Source of the DNA: Winogradskyella helgolandensis
Lineage (GTDB): Bacteria > Bacteroidota > Bacteroidia > Flavobacteriales > Flavobacteriaceae
Direction of reading: 5' to 3'
Assembly: GCF_013404085.1 (NCBI RefSeq)
Contig: NZ_JABFHO010000001.1
Location: 2,429,001 to 2,493,000 of the forward strand
Length of the DNA: 64,000 bases
In this document: positions 9,210 to 18,096 of the stretch, one piece after another
Layout: each line of letters starts with the position of its first letter
How positions within the stretch are numbered: position 1 is the stretch's first letter
Position numbers and translations under genes: made by a program
Notes under the pieces: generated by a model
Told to the model about the DNA's origin: nothing
The model's input: the letters and a program-made list of their open reading frames with translations, nothing else
Database searches by the model: none

Positions 9210-10712
9210 ATGATTTTAGAAACAAATACAACCGAAACTACTGAGTTAGAAACTTATTTTAATCAGTTTAGACAACATATCATTGGTCAAAATCAAATGT
9301 TCGAATCTCCTTATGGAGAACAAAAAATCATCTACACGGATTGGACGGCTTCTGGTCGTTTATATAGACCTATTGAAGACAAATTAACGAATGATTTTGG
9401 TCCTTTTGTAGCTAACACACATACGGAAACTACGGTTTCTGGTACGGCTATGACTAAGGCATATCATAAAGCGCGACACATTATTAAAGATCACGTTAAT
9501 GCGAATGACGATGATATTTTAATCTGTTCAGGCAATGGTATGACCGGTGTTGTCAACAAGTTTCAACGTATTTTGGGTTTAAAAGTTCCTGAGAATTTAA
9601 AGGAGTTTACTAACATCCCAGAAGAAATGCGACCAGTTGTTTTTATTTCTCATATGGAGCATCATTCTAACCAAACGACTTGGTTGGAAACTATGGCAAA
9701 GGTTGAGGTGGTTCCACCAAATGAAGAAGGTTTATTTTGCCTTAAAAATTTAGAAACCTTATTACATCAGTATAAAGACTGTACAATAAAAATTGCCTCA
9801 GTTGTTGGTGGTTCTAATGTTACAGGCATTCAGGTTCCGCATCATGATGTCGCTAAACTAATGCATCAACATGGTGGAGTTTGTTTTGTAGATTTTGCCT
9901 GTTCAGCACCTTATGTTGCTATGGATATGCACCCAAAAGATGAAGACGCCCAATTAGATGCTATTTTCTTTTCACCTCATAAATTTTTAGGTGGACCAGG
10001 AACGTCTGGAATATTGGTGTTCAACAAAAAATTATATAAAAATATGGTGCCTGATTGTCCAGGAGGAGGTACCGTAAGTTGGACCAATCCTTGGGGAGAA
10101 CATAAATACATAGATAATATTGAAGACCGAGAAGATGGTGGTACTCCAGGATTTCTTCAGGTTATAAAAACGGCACTTTCTATTCGCTTAAAAGAACAAA
10201 TGGGAGTGGATAATATGCTGAAACGTGAACATGAATTGGTTCATATTATATTTGAGAAATTAGGTGAAATTCCGAATATTAATATTCTTGCAGCTCAGCA
10301 TCAAGATCGCTTGGGTGTTATTTCATTTTATATTGACGATTTACATTTTAACCTAGCAGTAAAGTTATTAAATGATAAATTTGGTGTTCAAACACGTGGT
10401 GGTTGTAGTTGTGCTGGTACGTATGGGCATTTCTTATTGCACGTAGATCAGCAAATGTCGCACGAATTAACCAATGAGATTTCTATTGGAGACTTAGTGA
10501 GAAAACCAGGTTGGATTCGGATGTCTATTCATCCAACAACTACTAATGCCGAGATTAGGTATGTTTGTGATAGTATTATCGATTTAGCTAAAAATCACGA
10601 GGATTGGGCAAAGGATTACGAGTACTCTAAATGTAACAATGAGTTTATACACAGAGCATTAGTTGATCAGCCTTGCTCTGCTATTGATGTGGATGCTTGG
10701 TTTGAGATGTAG
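9210..10712 (+). CDS. PLP-dependent class V aminotransferase / cysteine desulfurase-like protein
   Basis: The 500-residue protein has the class V fold: an N-terminal active-site loop (YTDWTASGRLYRP), HMEHHSNQTTW in the cofactor region, VDFACSAPYV, and the Schiff-base lysine in FFSPHKFLGGPGTSGILV. RGGCSCAGTYGHFLL near residue 400 resembles the catalytic-cysteine segment of cysteine desulfurases, although the protein is longer than SufS/IscS and no suf or isc genes are adjacent. The substrate is unknown. It follows glmM by 96 bp on the same strand, and I see no strong terminator between them. Confidence 0.75.
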   Translation: MILETNTTETTELETYFNQFRQHIIGQNQMFESPYGEQKIIYTDWTASGRLYRPIEDKLTNDFGPFVANTHTETTVSGTAMTKAYHKARHIIKDHVNANDDDILICSGNGMTGVVNKFQRILGLKVPENLKEFTNIPEEMRPVVFISHMEHHSNQTTWLETMAKVEVVPPNEEGLFCLKNLETLLHQYKDCTIKIASVVGGSNVTGIQVPHHDVAKLMHQHGGVCFVDFACSAPYVAMDMHPKDEDAQLDAIFFSPHKFLGGPGTSGILVFNKKLYKNMVPDCPGGGTVSWTNPWGEHKYIDNIEDREDGGTPGFLQVIKTALSIRLKEQMGVDNMLKREHELVHIIFEKLGEIPNINILAAQHQDRLGVISFYIDDLHFNLAVKLLNDKFGVQTRGGCSCAGTYGHFLLHVDQQMSHELTNEISIGDLVRKPGWIRMSIHPTTTNAEIRYVCDSIIDLAKNHEDWAKDYEYSKCNNEFIHRALVDQPCSAIDVDAWFEM

Positions 10713-10820
10713 TGGTTGAAAATGAATATTTAGAGACGTGTAAATAGCTTCTTAAATTGGTTTTGGAATTTTATTTTGTAAGGTTGACATCCATTTAAAC
10801 TAATTCTTAGTACGCGAATA

Positions 10821-10840
10821 GTTCTCGACTGCGCTCGAAC
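10821..10840. repeat. Dispersed palindromic repeat of flavobacterial type
   Basis: GTTCTCGACTGCGCTCGAAC is a near-perfect inverted repeat (GTTC-TCGA ... TCGA-AC). Similar TCGACTGCGCTCGA sequences recur between genes in flavobacterial genomes. It lies 18 bp before the following lipoprotein start and may be part of that gene's leader. Confidence 0.45.
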
Positions 10841-10857
10841 AGACAATAGGACTAATT

Positions 10858-11457
10858 ATGAAAAAAAACATTATAATTTGTTGGTTATTATTTCTGTTAA
10901 TTTCTTGTAAATCAAAAGATAATATTACCTCAAATTTGAGAACTAATTTACCTAGTTTTTTCGGTAATGAACTTGATTTTTTAGGAAGTTATTCGTCTTC
11001 TAGGGAAATTGATAATGATATATATACATATCAGTATAATAAACTAAATTTAAAAACTGTAAAAAAAGAAAATAGATATGAGTTTTGGATTGATGATGTA
11101 TTAATTTATTCCATAGTTCTCAATAATAGTGATGAATGTCGAATTATTGAAGTATTTAAGAAAAATTTTATTCTTATTTCTTCTGGTAGTTGTGGAATAG
11201 CAACACCTGATTTTATTGACAGGAATGATGTTAAAGTGCTAGACTTAAATTCTCGAAAGGTTTATAGTTTTTCACTTAGTAATTTAAGACTAACGCGATC
11301 AATTGAAATGTCCAAACTAGCTTATCCTAAATCAAAATTATATTATGGTATATTAAATTTTGATTTAGATTTTAAAACAATCAAAATATATAATCAGTTT
11401 TCAGGAGTATTAGAAATTGATTTATATGAAATGACTAATAATAATGAATTGAATTAA
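10858..11457 (+). CDS. Putative lipoprotein of unknown function
   Basis: The 199-residue product starts with a lipoprotein signal (IIICWLLFLLISC, lipobox cysteine at residue 17). The mature part is AT-rich in its DNA, rich in Asn/Asp/Tyr and predicted beta, with two cysteines close together (SSGSCGIATPDFID, and C in SDECRII). I do not recognise a domain. A, T-rich codon use stands out slightly against the neighbouring housekeeping genes, which may mean it was acquired. It has no obvious partner. Confidence 0.6.
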   Translation: MKKNIIICWLLFLLISCKSKDNITSNLRTNLPSFFGNELDFLGSYSSSREIDNDIYTYQYNKLNLKTVKKENRYEFWIDDVLIYSIVLNNSDECRIIEVFKKNFILISSGSCGIATPDFIDRNDVKVLDLNSRKVYSFSLSNLRLTRSIEMSKLAYPKSKLYYGILNFDLDFKTIKIYNQFSGVLEIDLYEMTNNNELN

Positions 11458-11586
11458 TAATTGTCAGACGGTTTGTTATTTTTATAACTTGAGTATTTTA
11501 TAAAGGATGTCCTAAATCCATAGGTTTCTCAGGTGCTTTATTTACAATAAAATGCATATTGTTTTAAATTCATAAATCTTATGATT

Positions 11587-12477
11587 TTAAAGGAATTCAG
11601 TAGGCACTTTGTCTCTATGTTTCCAGCGTCTGTGTGTCCAAAGATAATACTGTGGAGCTTCTAAAATTTGTTCTTCGACCAGTTTAAAAAACAGATCTGT
11701 AATTTCGTAATCTTTGAAGTCTTTAGGATGTTCTGTAATGGTTTTAAACGTTGTTTCATAATAGCCACGCTTAATTCGTTTTACGCTAAAAAACACCACT
11801 GCCATATCTAATTTCTTAGCCAACATTTCTGCACCAGTATGCATTGGTACTTTTATGCCCATAAATTCATTCCAGTGAAAGGCTTTATGAACTTTAGGGG
11901 TTTGGTCAGAGACAAATCCATTGATGGTTAATTCTCCTTTTTTCTTACTTTCTAGCAGAACGCCATAGGTTTCTTTTGTAGTGATAAGGTGAGAATTATA
12001 TTTGGCTCTAATACGTTTTACTAATTTATCAAAATACTTATTGGCTAGACGTTTGTAGACGGCATAACCTTTATGCTTAACATGTTTTTGTAAAATAAAA
12101 ATCCATTCCCAACTGCCATAATGCGCGCACATTAAAATAATACTTCGTTGTTTTTTTTCTAGATCATTGATTAATTCGACATTTGTAAACTTAAAGCGTT
12201 TATTCATTTCAGCTTCAGTAATCGTCAATGATTTTATGGCTTCCACCATCATATCACAAAAATGGTGATAGAATTTTCCTGTAATTATAGAAATTTCGTG
12301 TTCTGATTTTTCTGGAAAAACCAATCGTAAATTCTCTTTTACAACTGATTTTCTGTAACCGAAAATTTTATACATAAAAAAGTATATGACATCAGAGAAT
12401 CCGTAAAGTAATCTAAATGGTAATATTGATATTAACCAAAGAATCGGGTAAACTAAAATATAAGCAATAAGTTGCAT
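11587..12477 (-). CDS. Lysophospholipid/lipid A acyltransferase family protein (LpxL/HtrB-like)
   Basis: The product is about 296 residues when started at the ATG at 12477 (MQLIAYILVYPILW), which gives the normal membrane-anchored N-terminus; a TTG eight codons upstream is less likely. The LPLAT signature is present: MCAHYGSWEW (the H-x4-D/E catalytic motif, HYGSWE), VYKRLANKYFDK, FVSDQTP, and HTGAEMLAKKLDM. LpxL/HtrB-type enzymes add a secondary acyl chain to lipid A at the inner membrane. The C-terminal YLWTHRRWKHR is also typical. It is divergent from the rhomboid gene and shares a palindromic promoter with it. Confidence 0.85.
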   Translation of the reverse strand: MQLIAYILVYPILWLISILPFRLLYGFSDVIYFFMYKIFGYRKSVVKENLRLVFPEKSEHEISIITGKFYHHFCDMMVEAIKSLTITEAEMNKRFKFTNVELINDLEKKQRSIILMCAHYGSWEWIFILQKHVKHKGYAVYKRLANKYFDKLVKRIRAKYNSHLITTKETYGVLLESKKKGELTINGFVSDQTPKVHKAFHWNEFMGIKVPMHTGAEMLAKKLDMAVVFFSVKRIKRGYYETTFKTITEHPKDFKDYEITDLFFKLVEEQILEAPQYYLWTHRRWKHRDKVPTEFL

Positions 12478-12500
12478 TAAAGTATGATTGCATTTAAGCA

Positions 12501-12516
12501 CAAATATATATATTTG
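12501..12516. promoter_or_regulatory. Palindromic divergent promoter (two back-to-back -7 elements)
   Basis: CAAATATATATATTTG is a perfect 16-bp palindrome. Its right half is TATATTTG on the plus strand (12509-12516), 18 bp after a TTG at 12488-12490 and 20 bp before the rhomboid ATG. Its left half is the same element on the minus strand, 23 bp before the acyltransferase ATG. Confidence 0.7.
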
Positions 12517-12536
12517 ATTTATAAGAATTAGAATTT

Positions 12537-13196
12537 ATGGACAATTTAGGTATAAGTATAGTTACCATTGTAATCATTGCAGCCAACGGTATTATGTCCT
12601 TTAAAGGATTTGATGATCGTGGTTTTTTTGAGAAATACAAGTTTAATGTTGGTAGTATAAAACGAGGTGAACAGATTAGGATGTTGAGTTCGGGCTTTTT
12701 ACATGCAGATCTTACGCATTTGTTATTTAATATGTTTACGCTTTACTTTTTTGCAGATGCTGTAATTATGAAGTTGGGGTCCTTCAATTTTATTGTTATT
12801 TATTTTGCTAGTTTAGTTTTTGGAAACTTACTCTCGCTCTATTTTCATAAGGATGAGTATTGGTATAGTGCCATTGGTGCGAGTGGTGCCGTAACTGGTG
12901 TTTTGTATGCAGCCATACTGTTACGTCCAGATATGAGTTTGTATATGTATTTTATACCCATTCCTATTCCTGGTTATGTGTTTGGTATTGGCTATTTATT
13001 ATATTCCATTTATGGTATGAAAAATAGAATTGGAAACATTGGTCACGATGCCCATTTTGGGGGAGCAATAGGTGGCTATGTGGTGACTCTAATAATGATG
13101 CCAAGTTTGTTTACTACCAATTTAGGCTATGTTGGATTGTTAGCGATACCAATAGTTATTCTTTTTGTATTGTATAAAACAGGAAAATTAAAATAA
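12537..13196 (+). CDS. Rhomboid family intramembrane serine protease
   Basis: The 219-residue protein has about six transmembrane helices. The rhomboid core is complete: the HxxxN-type motif in HADLTHLLFNMF (His61, Asn65), the nucleophile Ser116 in GASGAVTG, and the catalytic His173 in DAHFGGAIGG. Such proteases cut membrane-spanning substrates at the inner membrane; the substrate here is unknown. The start ATG is 20 bp after a TATATTTG promoter element that it shares, head to head, with the acyltransferase gene. Confidence 0.9.
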   Translation: MDNLGISIVTIVIIAANGIMSFKGFDDRGFFEKYKFNVGSIKRGEQIRMLSSGFLHADLTHLLFNMFTLYFFADAVIMKLGSFNFIVIYFASLVFGNLLSLYFHKDEYWYSAIGASGAVTGVLYAAILLRPDMSLYMYFIPIPIPGYVFGIGYLLYSIYGMKNRIGNIGHDAHFGGAIGGYVVTLIMMPSLFTTNLGYVGLLAIPIVILFVLYKTGKLK

Positions 13197-13239
13197 TTGT
13201 AAATTCAGTATCATTTAGTATAATAAAGAATAAAAAGGT

Positions 13240-13253
13240 ATGACAAAAGTCAT
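13240..13253. promoter_or_regulatory. Palindromic candidate operator
   Basis: ATGACAAAAGTCAT is an inverted repeat (ATGAC-N4-GTCAT) 62 bp before the following start codon. The dyad spacing resembles CRP/FNR-family sites (TGAnnnnnnTCA), but the exact regulator is not known. Confidence 0.4.
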
Positions 13254-13315
13254 GTTTTTGCCTGAAAACTAAAATCATCTTTGATGCTTATTCAATTTTT
13301 AAAAAAAATTAGAAG

Positions 13316-15124
13316 ATGGCTTTAACAAAATCACTACATAGTTTTCATATACCAGTTATGGGTTTAGCGTATACTATTGATAGTCCAATTCGAGTGGCTC
13401 AATATGGTATTTCGTCCGTAGTTTCTATCATAGATGATGAACTGATAGAAAAAATGAATGCTTTTTACAGTAAAAAATTCAACTTACCTTATCAAGAAAT
13501 AACAAAAAAAGCACAAGACTATCGTGCAGAACGCATCACAGCGTATTTAAATTTAGCAGATACTATTGTTAAAGATAAATTCGCGAAATTTAAAACAGAA
13601 CTATCTGAAAGCAAAACCGCTTTAGAAAACTTTATAGCCACCTTGCCTAATACTTCAGACTTTAAGGATGGGCTTTCCAATTTACTACAGGAAGGTGTTG
13701 CATTTAAGGCTACTGTTAAAAATTATCTAGAAACACATTTAAGACCTGGAGAGATTGATGTTAACATTATGACAAAAGTCGATAAGGATAACTTTGTTAA
13801 AGGCGAACAATTACCAACAGAATATAATGATGCACATGCATCGCTACGTGGTTTTGCTAATAGTAATTTAAGTTCATCGGTTGTACTTTCTGCCGGAATG
13901 AATCCTAGATTATACAGCTACTTTGAGAATTTTAAAGACTTTTTTCCCGATGCGAATGGTCAGTTGAAAAAGAAAATCATATTAAAAGTTAGTGATTACC
14001 GTTCCGCAACTATTCAAGGAAAATTTTTAGCTAAAAAAGGACTTTGGGTTTCCGAGTATAGAATAGAATCTGGTTTAAACTGTGGTGGTCATGCTTTTGC
14101 TACCGAAGGTTTTTTATTAGGGCCAATCTTAGAAGAGTTTAAAAACAAGAAAACAGCATTAATACAAGATACACACGATGTTTTTGTAAAAGGTTTAAGT
14201 CAAAAAGAACTCGTCGCTCCTGAGCAACCTTTAGAGCTAAAAATTACGGTTCAAGGTGGTGTGGGCACAGCAGATGAGCATCATTTTTTACTTGAAAATT
14301 ATCAGGTAGATTCTGTGGGTTGGGGAACGCCATTTTTATTAGTGCCGGAGGCGACATCTGTAGATCAACACACACGAGATTTATTACGTAGCGCTAAAGA
14401 AAAAGACTTGTATTTAAGTGGGATTTCTCCTTTAGGTGTGCCATTTAATACCATAAAAGGAACGACTAATGAGTTTCATAAACAAAAACGTATCACTAAC
14501 AATAAAGCAGGCAGTTCTTGTCCTAAGAAATTTTTGGCATTAAGTAAGGAGTTTGGTGTTGAGGGGATTTGTACGGCTTCAAAAAAATATCAAGATGTTA
14601 AGTTACAAGAATTAGAAGATAAAAAAGGGGACGTCTCTCCAACGGTTTATGAAAACGCTAAAGCAAAAATAACTGAAAAAGCGTGCCTATGTGTTGGTTT
14701 AGCAAATGCGTCTTACTTAGAAAATGAGATTGATATTAAAGGGCAGGAGCAAGGGGTTGTTATTTGTCCAGGGCCAAATGTGGCATATTTTGATAAAGAA
14801 GTGTCACTGTCTCAAATGATGCAACATATTAATGGAAATGCTACGGTACTTTCAAATTCAGAACGTCCAAATATGTTTATAAAGGAATTGAAAATGTATG
14901 TGGATTATTTAAAGAATGAGATCGATACCATTTCTGAAGACCTCACAGCAAAACAAATTAAAAAATGGACGGCATTTAAAAGCAATCTATTTGATGGTAT
15001 TGCTTATTATGAAGACTTGTTTGTAACGACTCTATCTTCAAAATATACTACTATTCAAAAGGAACTTCAGTTTTATAAAGATGAATTGATGCGTGTTTCT
15101 ATACCTGAGTTAGAAATCGTTTAG
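13316..15124 (+). CDS. Unknown 602-residue protein with a nitronate-monooxygenase/GltB-like TIM-barrel look
   Basis: No family is recognised with certainty. Residues 10-45 (IPVMGLAYTIDSPIRVAQYGISSVVS) and the segments SGLNCGGHAF (252-261), GGVGTADEHHF (314-324) and DSVGWGTPFLLVPEA (332-346) have the layout of FMN-binding barrel enzymes. Six cysteines occur in the second half and centre (Cys256, 402, 419, 457, 459, 484), several in CP or CxC settings, so an Fe-S cluster or redox role is possible. The last 90 residues are helical. It has no signal peptide or membrane segment. It appears monocistronic, ending in a strong terminator, with a palindromic site upstream. Confidence 0.5.
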   Translation: MALTKSLHSFHIPVMGLAYTIDSPIRVAQYGISSVVSIIDDELIEKMNAFYSKKFNLPYQEITKKAQDYRAERITAYLNLADTIVKDKFAKFKTELSESKTALENFIATLPNTSDFKDGLSNLLQEGVAFKATVKNYLETHLRPGEIDVNIMTKVDKDNFVKGEQLPTEYNDAHASLRGFANSNLSSSVVLSAGMNPRLYSYFENFKDFFPDANGQLKKKIILKVSDYRSATIQGKFLAKKGLWVSEYRIESGLNCGGHAFATEGFLLGPILEEFKNKKTALIQDTHDVFVKGLSQKELVAPEQPLELKITVQGGVGTADEHHFLLENYQVDSVGWGTPFLLVPEATSVDQHTRDLLRSAKEKDLYLSGISPLGVPFNTIKGTTNEFHKQKRITNNKAGSSCPKKFLALSKEFGVEGICTASKKYQDVKLQELEDKKGDVSPTVYENAKAKITEKACLCVGLANASYLENEIDIKGQEQGVVICPGPNVAYFDKEVSLSQMMQHINGNATVLSNSERPNMFIKELKMYVDYLKNEIDTISEDLTAKQIKKWTAFKSNLFDGIAYYEDLFVTTLSSKYTTIQKELQFYKDELMRVSIPELEIV

Positions 15125-15154
15125 CTGCTCTTAAATAGAATACTCCTAAAACAG

Positions 15155-15186
15155 AAAAGCCTTTACGGAAATGTAAAGGCTTTTTT
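15155..15186. terminator. Bidirectional intrinsic terminator
   Basis: A 12-bp stem (15155-15166 with 15173-15184) with a 6-nt loop is followed by a T tract. It sits between two convergent genes. Confidence 0.85.
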
Positions 15187-15205
15187 AATAATTTTAATAC
15201 TCTAT

Positions 15206-16360
15206 TTATTGTTGTAAGAGCTCTTTTACTTTTGCTTCTAAAGCATTTCCTCTAAGGTTTTTGGCAACAATCTTACCTTCGGCATCCAATATAAATACAG
15301 CAGGAATAGCGTTTATATTATAAAGTTGTGCTACTGGATCTTGGAAATACTGTAAGTTAGAAACGTGAGTCCATGTTAATTTATCTTTTTCAATAGCATC
15401 TAGCCATGTTTGTTTAGGATCCTTTTGAGTGCGATTGCCATCTAAAGATACTCCAATGATTTCTAAGCCTTGGTCGTGATATTTATCGTAAATTCTAACC
15501 ACATTAGGGTTTTCTCTTCGGCATGGACCACACCAAGCTGCCCAAAAATCTATAATGGTAACCTTGCCTTTAATATCATTTAAACTAACAGTGTTTCCTT
15601 CTGGGGTTGGCGCTGTAAAATCTGGTGCTATTTTCCCAATATCAACACGTGCTTTTTTCTGATAAGCAATTAATAAATTATCTAAGTTTATTTTAAGAGA
15701 TACACCTTTTGGTGATGATTTTAATTCAGAATCAAGGGTGTTATAAGCAGCTAATAATTTATCGATATTGGCATTGTTTTTAGAAGCTTCAATATCAATT
15801 AATGCTAAACTATAATAGCTGTTTGTATTGTTTTCTATAAAATTAATTGGAAGTTCTTGAAGCTTCTTTTCGGCAGCTGTAGAAAGCTTTGTCAGCGAAT
15901 CTCTTTTAGTTGCGGTCTGATTAGCTCTAATGTTTCTTAATTGACTTTTTAGGTCCATAGCCTCTTTACGGATTGTTGTGAATTCATTTTGATAGCGTTC
16001 AAAATCATTTTGAGACGACGAGCCAGAAATTTTAGATTGTGCTATATTAGATTTGTCAATAGTAATATCAATCACACTATTTTCTAGCATAAAATTTAGT
16101 TTACCATTTACGGAGTTCACAGAAATTGAAGACAACGTTGGATATAAGACTTTACCTGTAAACGAAAACTTTTCATCAATTACAATCGCTGTATCTATAA
16201 CGCGCTCTCTACCATTTTTCTCAACCATTTTTAAATACGATCGTACTCCATTATAAATTCCTGGAGCGTTACCGTTTATAATGTAATCTGTTCGTTTTTC
16301 TTCTGTTTTACATCCTAAAAATAAAAGTCCAATAATGGTGAAGATTAATACGTTTTTCAT
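15206..16360 (-). CDS. TlpA-family thiol-disulfide oxidoreductase lipoprotein with DUF4369
   Basis: The 384-residue protein has a lipoprotein signal (IFTIIGLLFLGC, Cys17). Residues about 28-120 match DUF4369 (YIINGNAPGIYNG, VIDEKFSFTGKV). A helical linker is followed by a TlpA/AhpC-type thioredoxin domain from about residue 245 (GKIAPDFTAPTPEGNTVSL) with the active site WAAWCGPCRREN and the cis-proline region INAIPAVFIL. Proteins of this layout act at the envelope of Bacteroidota as reductants for periplasmic disulfides; the specific partner is not known. A TTG-N17-TATATTTG promoter lies 45 bp upstream of the ATG. Confidence 0.85.
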   Translation of the reverse strand: MKNVLIFTIIGLLFLGCKTEEKRTDYIINGNAPGIYNGVRSYLKMVEKNGRERVIDTAIVIDEKFSFTGKVLYPTLSSISVNSVNGKLNFMLENSVIDITIDKSNIAQSKISGSSSQNDFERYQNEFTTIRKEAMDLKSQLRNIRANQTATKRDSLTKLSTAAEKKLQELPINFIENNTNSYYSLALIDIEASKNNANIDKLLAAYNTLDSELKSSPKGVSLKINLDNLLIAYQKKARVDIGKIAPDFTAPTPEGNTVSLNDIKGKVTIIDFWAAWCGPCRRENPNVVRIYDKYHDQGLEIIGVSLDGNRTQKDPKQTWLDAIEKDKLTWTHVSNLQYFQDPVAQLYNINAIPAVFILDAEGKIVAKNLRGNALEAKVKELLQQ

Positions 16361-16404
16361 AATACTATTTTAATTCTAATGTTCTAAATTAATTTAAGGT
16401 ACTA

Positions 16405-16432
16405 CAAATATAAAAACAAAGCCTTAATACAA
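16405..16432 (-). promoter_or_regulatory. Bacteroidota-type promoter of the TlpA-like gene
   Basis: On the minus strand, TTG (16432-16430) and TATATTTG (16412-16405) are separated by 17 bp. This matches the TTG/TAnnTTTG consensus. Confidence 0.6.
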
Positions 16433-16496
16433 CGTATATAAACGGTCACTATTGAAGTTGCTGACTATAATATTTAAAGAATCCCATAATTTACAA

Positions 16497-16504
16497 TACT
16501 TTTG
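16497..16504 (+). promoter_or_regulatory. -7 element of mnmE
   Basis: TACTTTTG fits TAnnTTTG and ends 17 bp before the mnmE ATG. A TTG at the standard -33 distance is not evident. Confidence 0.5.
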
Positions 16505-16521
16505 CAACAAAGAATTAGACG

Positions 16522-17928
16522 ATGCATAACGATACCATTGTAGCTTTAGCAACACCATCTGGAAGTGGTGCCATTGCGATTATACGATTATCAGGAAAGG
16601 AAGCGATAACTAAAGCTTCAAAATGTTTTAAATCGGTTTCAAATAAGAATTTATCAAAACAAGCGACGCATACCATTCATTTAGGTCATATTATTGATGA
16701 TAAAAGAATGGTTGATGAGGTTTTGGTGTCTGTTTTTAAAGATCCTAATTCTTATACTGGTGAAAACGTTGTGGAGATATCGTGTCATGGCTCGTCTTAT
16801 ATTCAACAAGAAATTATTCAACTCTTTTTAAGGCAAGGTTGTCGGATGGCAACCGCTGGTGAATTTACTTTACGTGCTTTTTTAAATGGCAAGTTAGATT
16901 TAAGTCAGGCAGAAGCTGTAGCCGATCTTATTTCTAGTGATAATGAAGCGTCTCATCAAATTGCGATGCAACAAATGCGTGGTGGCTTCTCTTCTGAAAT
17001 AGCGAAGTTGCGTGAAGAACTTTTAAACTTTGCATCATTAATAGAATTAGAATTGGACTTTGCAGAAGAAGATGTTGAATTTGCAGACAGAACCCAATTT
17101 AAAGCGCTTATAGAACGTATCACTTTTGTGTTGAAACGTTTGATTGATTCTTTTGCTGTAGGTAACGTGATTAAAAATGGAATTCCGGTTGCAATTGTTG
17201 GTGAGCCTAATGTAGGGAAGTCCACGTTGTTGAATGCTTTACTGAATGAAGATCGTGCGATTGTTTCTGAAATTGCAGGTACGACAAGAGATACTATTGA
17301 AGACGAAATCTCTATAGGAGGTATTGGTTTTCGGTTTATAGATACCGCAGGAATTCGTGAAACCGAAGATATTGTTGAAAGCATTGGTATTAAAAAGACG
17401 TTTGAAAAGATAGAACAAGCCCAAGTGGTGATGTTTTTGGTTAGTAGTGCACAATTGGCTGTAGATGCTGACGCTATTAAAACCATTACTATTGAAATTG
17501 AAAAGGTAAAGAACAAGTTTCCACAGAAACAACTCTTAGTAATCTTGAATAAAATAGATCAGATTACGGATTCGGAATTGGCTGATATTAGAACGGCTTT
17601 ACAATCTAAAGCGACTCAGGTTATTCCTATTTCGGCGAAATCCGGTTTTGGAGTGGAACAACTTACCAATAAGCTTCTCGATTTAATAAATACCGGAGCA
17701 CTTCGAAATAATGAAACGATTGTGACTAATTCGCGTCATTATGATGCGTTGTTAAAAGCTTTTGAAGAAGTACAAAAAGTAAAAGATGGTCTAGAAACAG
17801 ATCTTTCTGGAGATTTGTTAGCCATTGATATTCGTCAGGCGTTGTATCACTTTGGAGAGATTACAGGTGAGATTACCAATGATGATTTGTTGGGTAATAT
17901 TTTTGCTAATTTTTGTATCGGGAAGTAA
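16522..17928 (+). CDS. mnmE: tRNA uridine-5-carboxymethylaminomethyl(34) synthesis GTPase MnmE (TrmE)
   Basis: With MnmG, this GTPase modifies wobble uridine 34 of certain tRNAs. The 468 residues show the N-terminal formyl-THF-binding domain (DTIVALATPSGSGAIAIIRLSG, CHGSSYIQQEII), a helical domain, and the inserted G domain (P-loop GEPNVGKSTLLN, G2/G3 AGTTRDTIED and DTAGIRE, G4 NKID, SAKSG). It ends with the invariant FCIGK carrying Cys465. The length is normal. The last 16 bp of the gene are repeated exactly at 49862-49877: the gene is the insertion site of the adjacent island and was left intact by it. Confidence 0.95.
   Translation: MHNDTIVALATPSGSGAIAIIRLSGKEAITKASKCFKSVSNKNLSKQATHTIHLGHIIDDKRMVDEVLVSVFKDPNSYTGENVVEISCHGSSYIQQEIIQLFLRQGCRMATAGEFTLRAFLNGKLDLSQAEAVADLISSDNEASHQIAMQQMRGGFSSEIAKLREELLNFASLIELELDFAEEDVEFADRTQFKALIERITFVLKRLIDSFAVGNVIKNGIPVAIVGEPNVGKSTLLNALLNEDRAIVSEIAGTTRDTIEDEISIGGIGFRFIDTAGIRETEDIVESIGIKKTFEKIEQAQVVMFLVSSAQLAVDADAIKTITIEIEKVKNKFPQKQLLVILNKIDQITDSELADIRTALQSKATQVIPISAKSGFGVEQLTNKLLDLINTGALRNNETIVTNSRHYDALLKAFEEVQKVKDGLETDLSGDLLAIDIRQALYHFGEITGEITNDDLLGNIFANFCIGK
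17913..17928 (+). repeat. Left attachment site (attL), end of mnmE
   Basis: TTGTATCGGGAAGTAA encodes the last residues Cys-Ile-Gly-Lys-stop of MnmE. It is identical to 49862-49877 and is the shared core of the island's attachment sites. Confidence 0.85.
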
Positions 17929-17934
17929 CTTACT

Positions 17935-18076
17935 TTCTTTTATTTGTTAATCCCTTATTATTGTTGACTTTATAGTGTTTTATCTTCTTTTATTTGTTGT
18001 TTATTTGCTCTTTTTTGATTAAATTTGTTGTATATCTGTTGCCTGAAATATAGAATTGTTGCCCATTTCTGTTGGC
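17935..18076 (+). repeat. Left-end integrase arm-type repeats
   Basis: TTCTTTTATTTGTT occurs twice, at 17935-17948 and 17985-17998, exactly 50 bp apart. The related core TTGTTG recurs at 17961, 17994, 18025, 18037 (as CTGTTGCC), 18056 and 18069. TTGTTGCCCA at 18056-18065 is repeated exactly near the right end at 49814-49823. Such a spread of short same-direction repeats next to an att core is typical of arm sites for tyrosine integrases. Confidence 0.55.
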
Positions 18077-18096
18077 GAAGATATTGGCGAAATGAT

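Noticed and set aside
16956..17532. Long minus-strand frames inside mnmE
   Set aside because: Shadow frames of a clearly coding gene; no homology or start signals.
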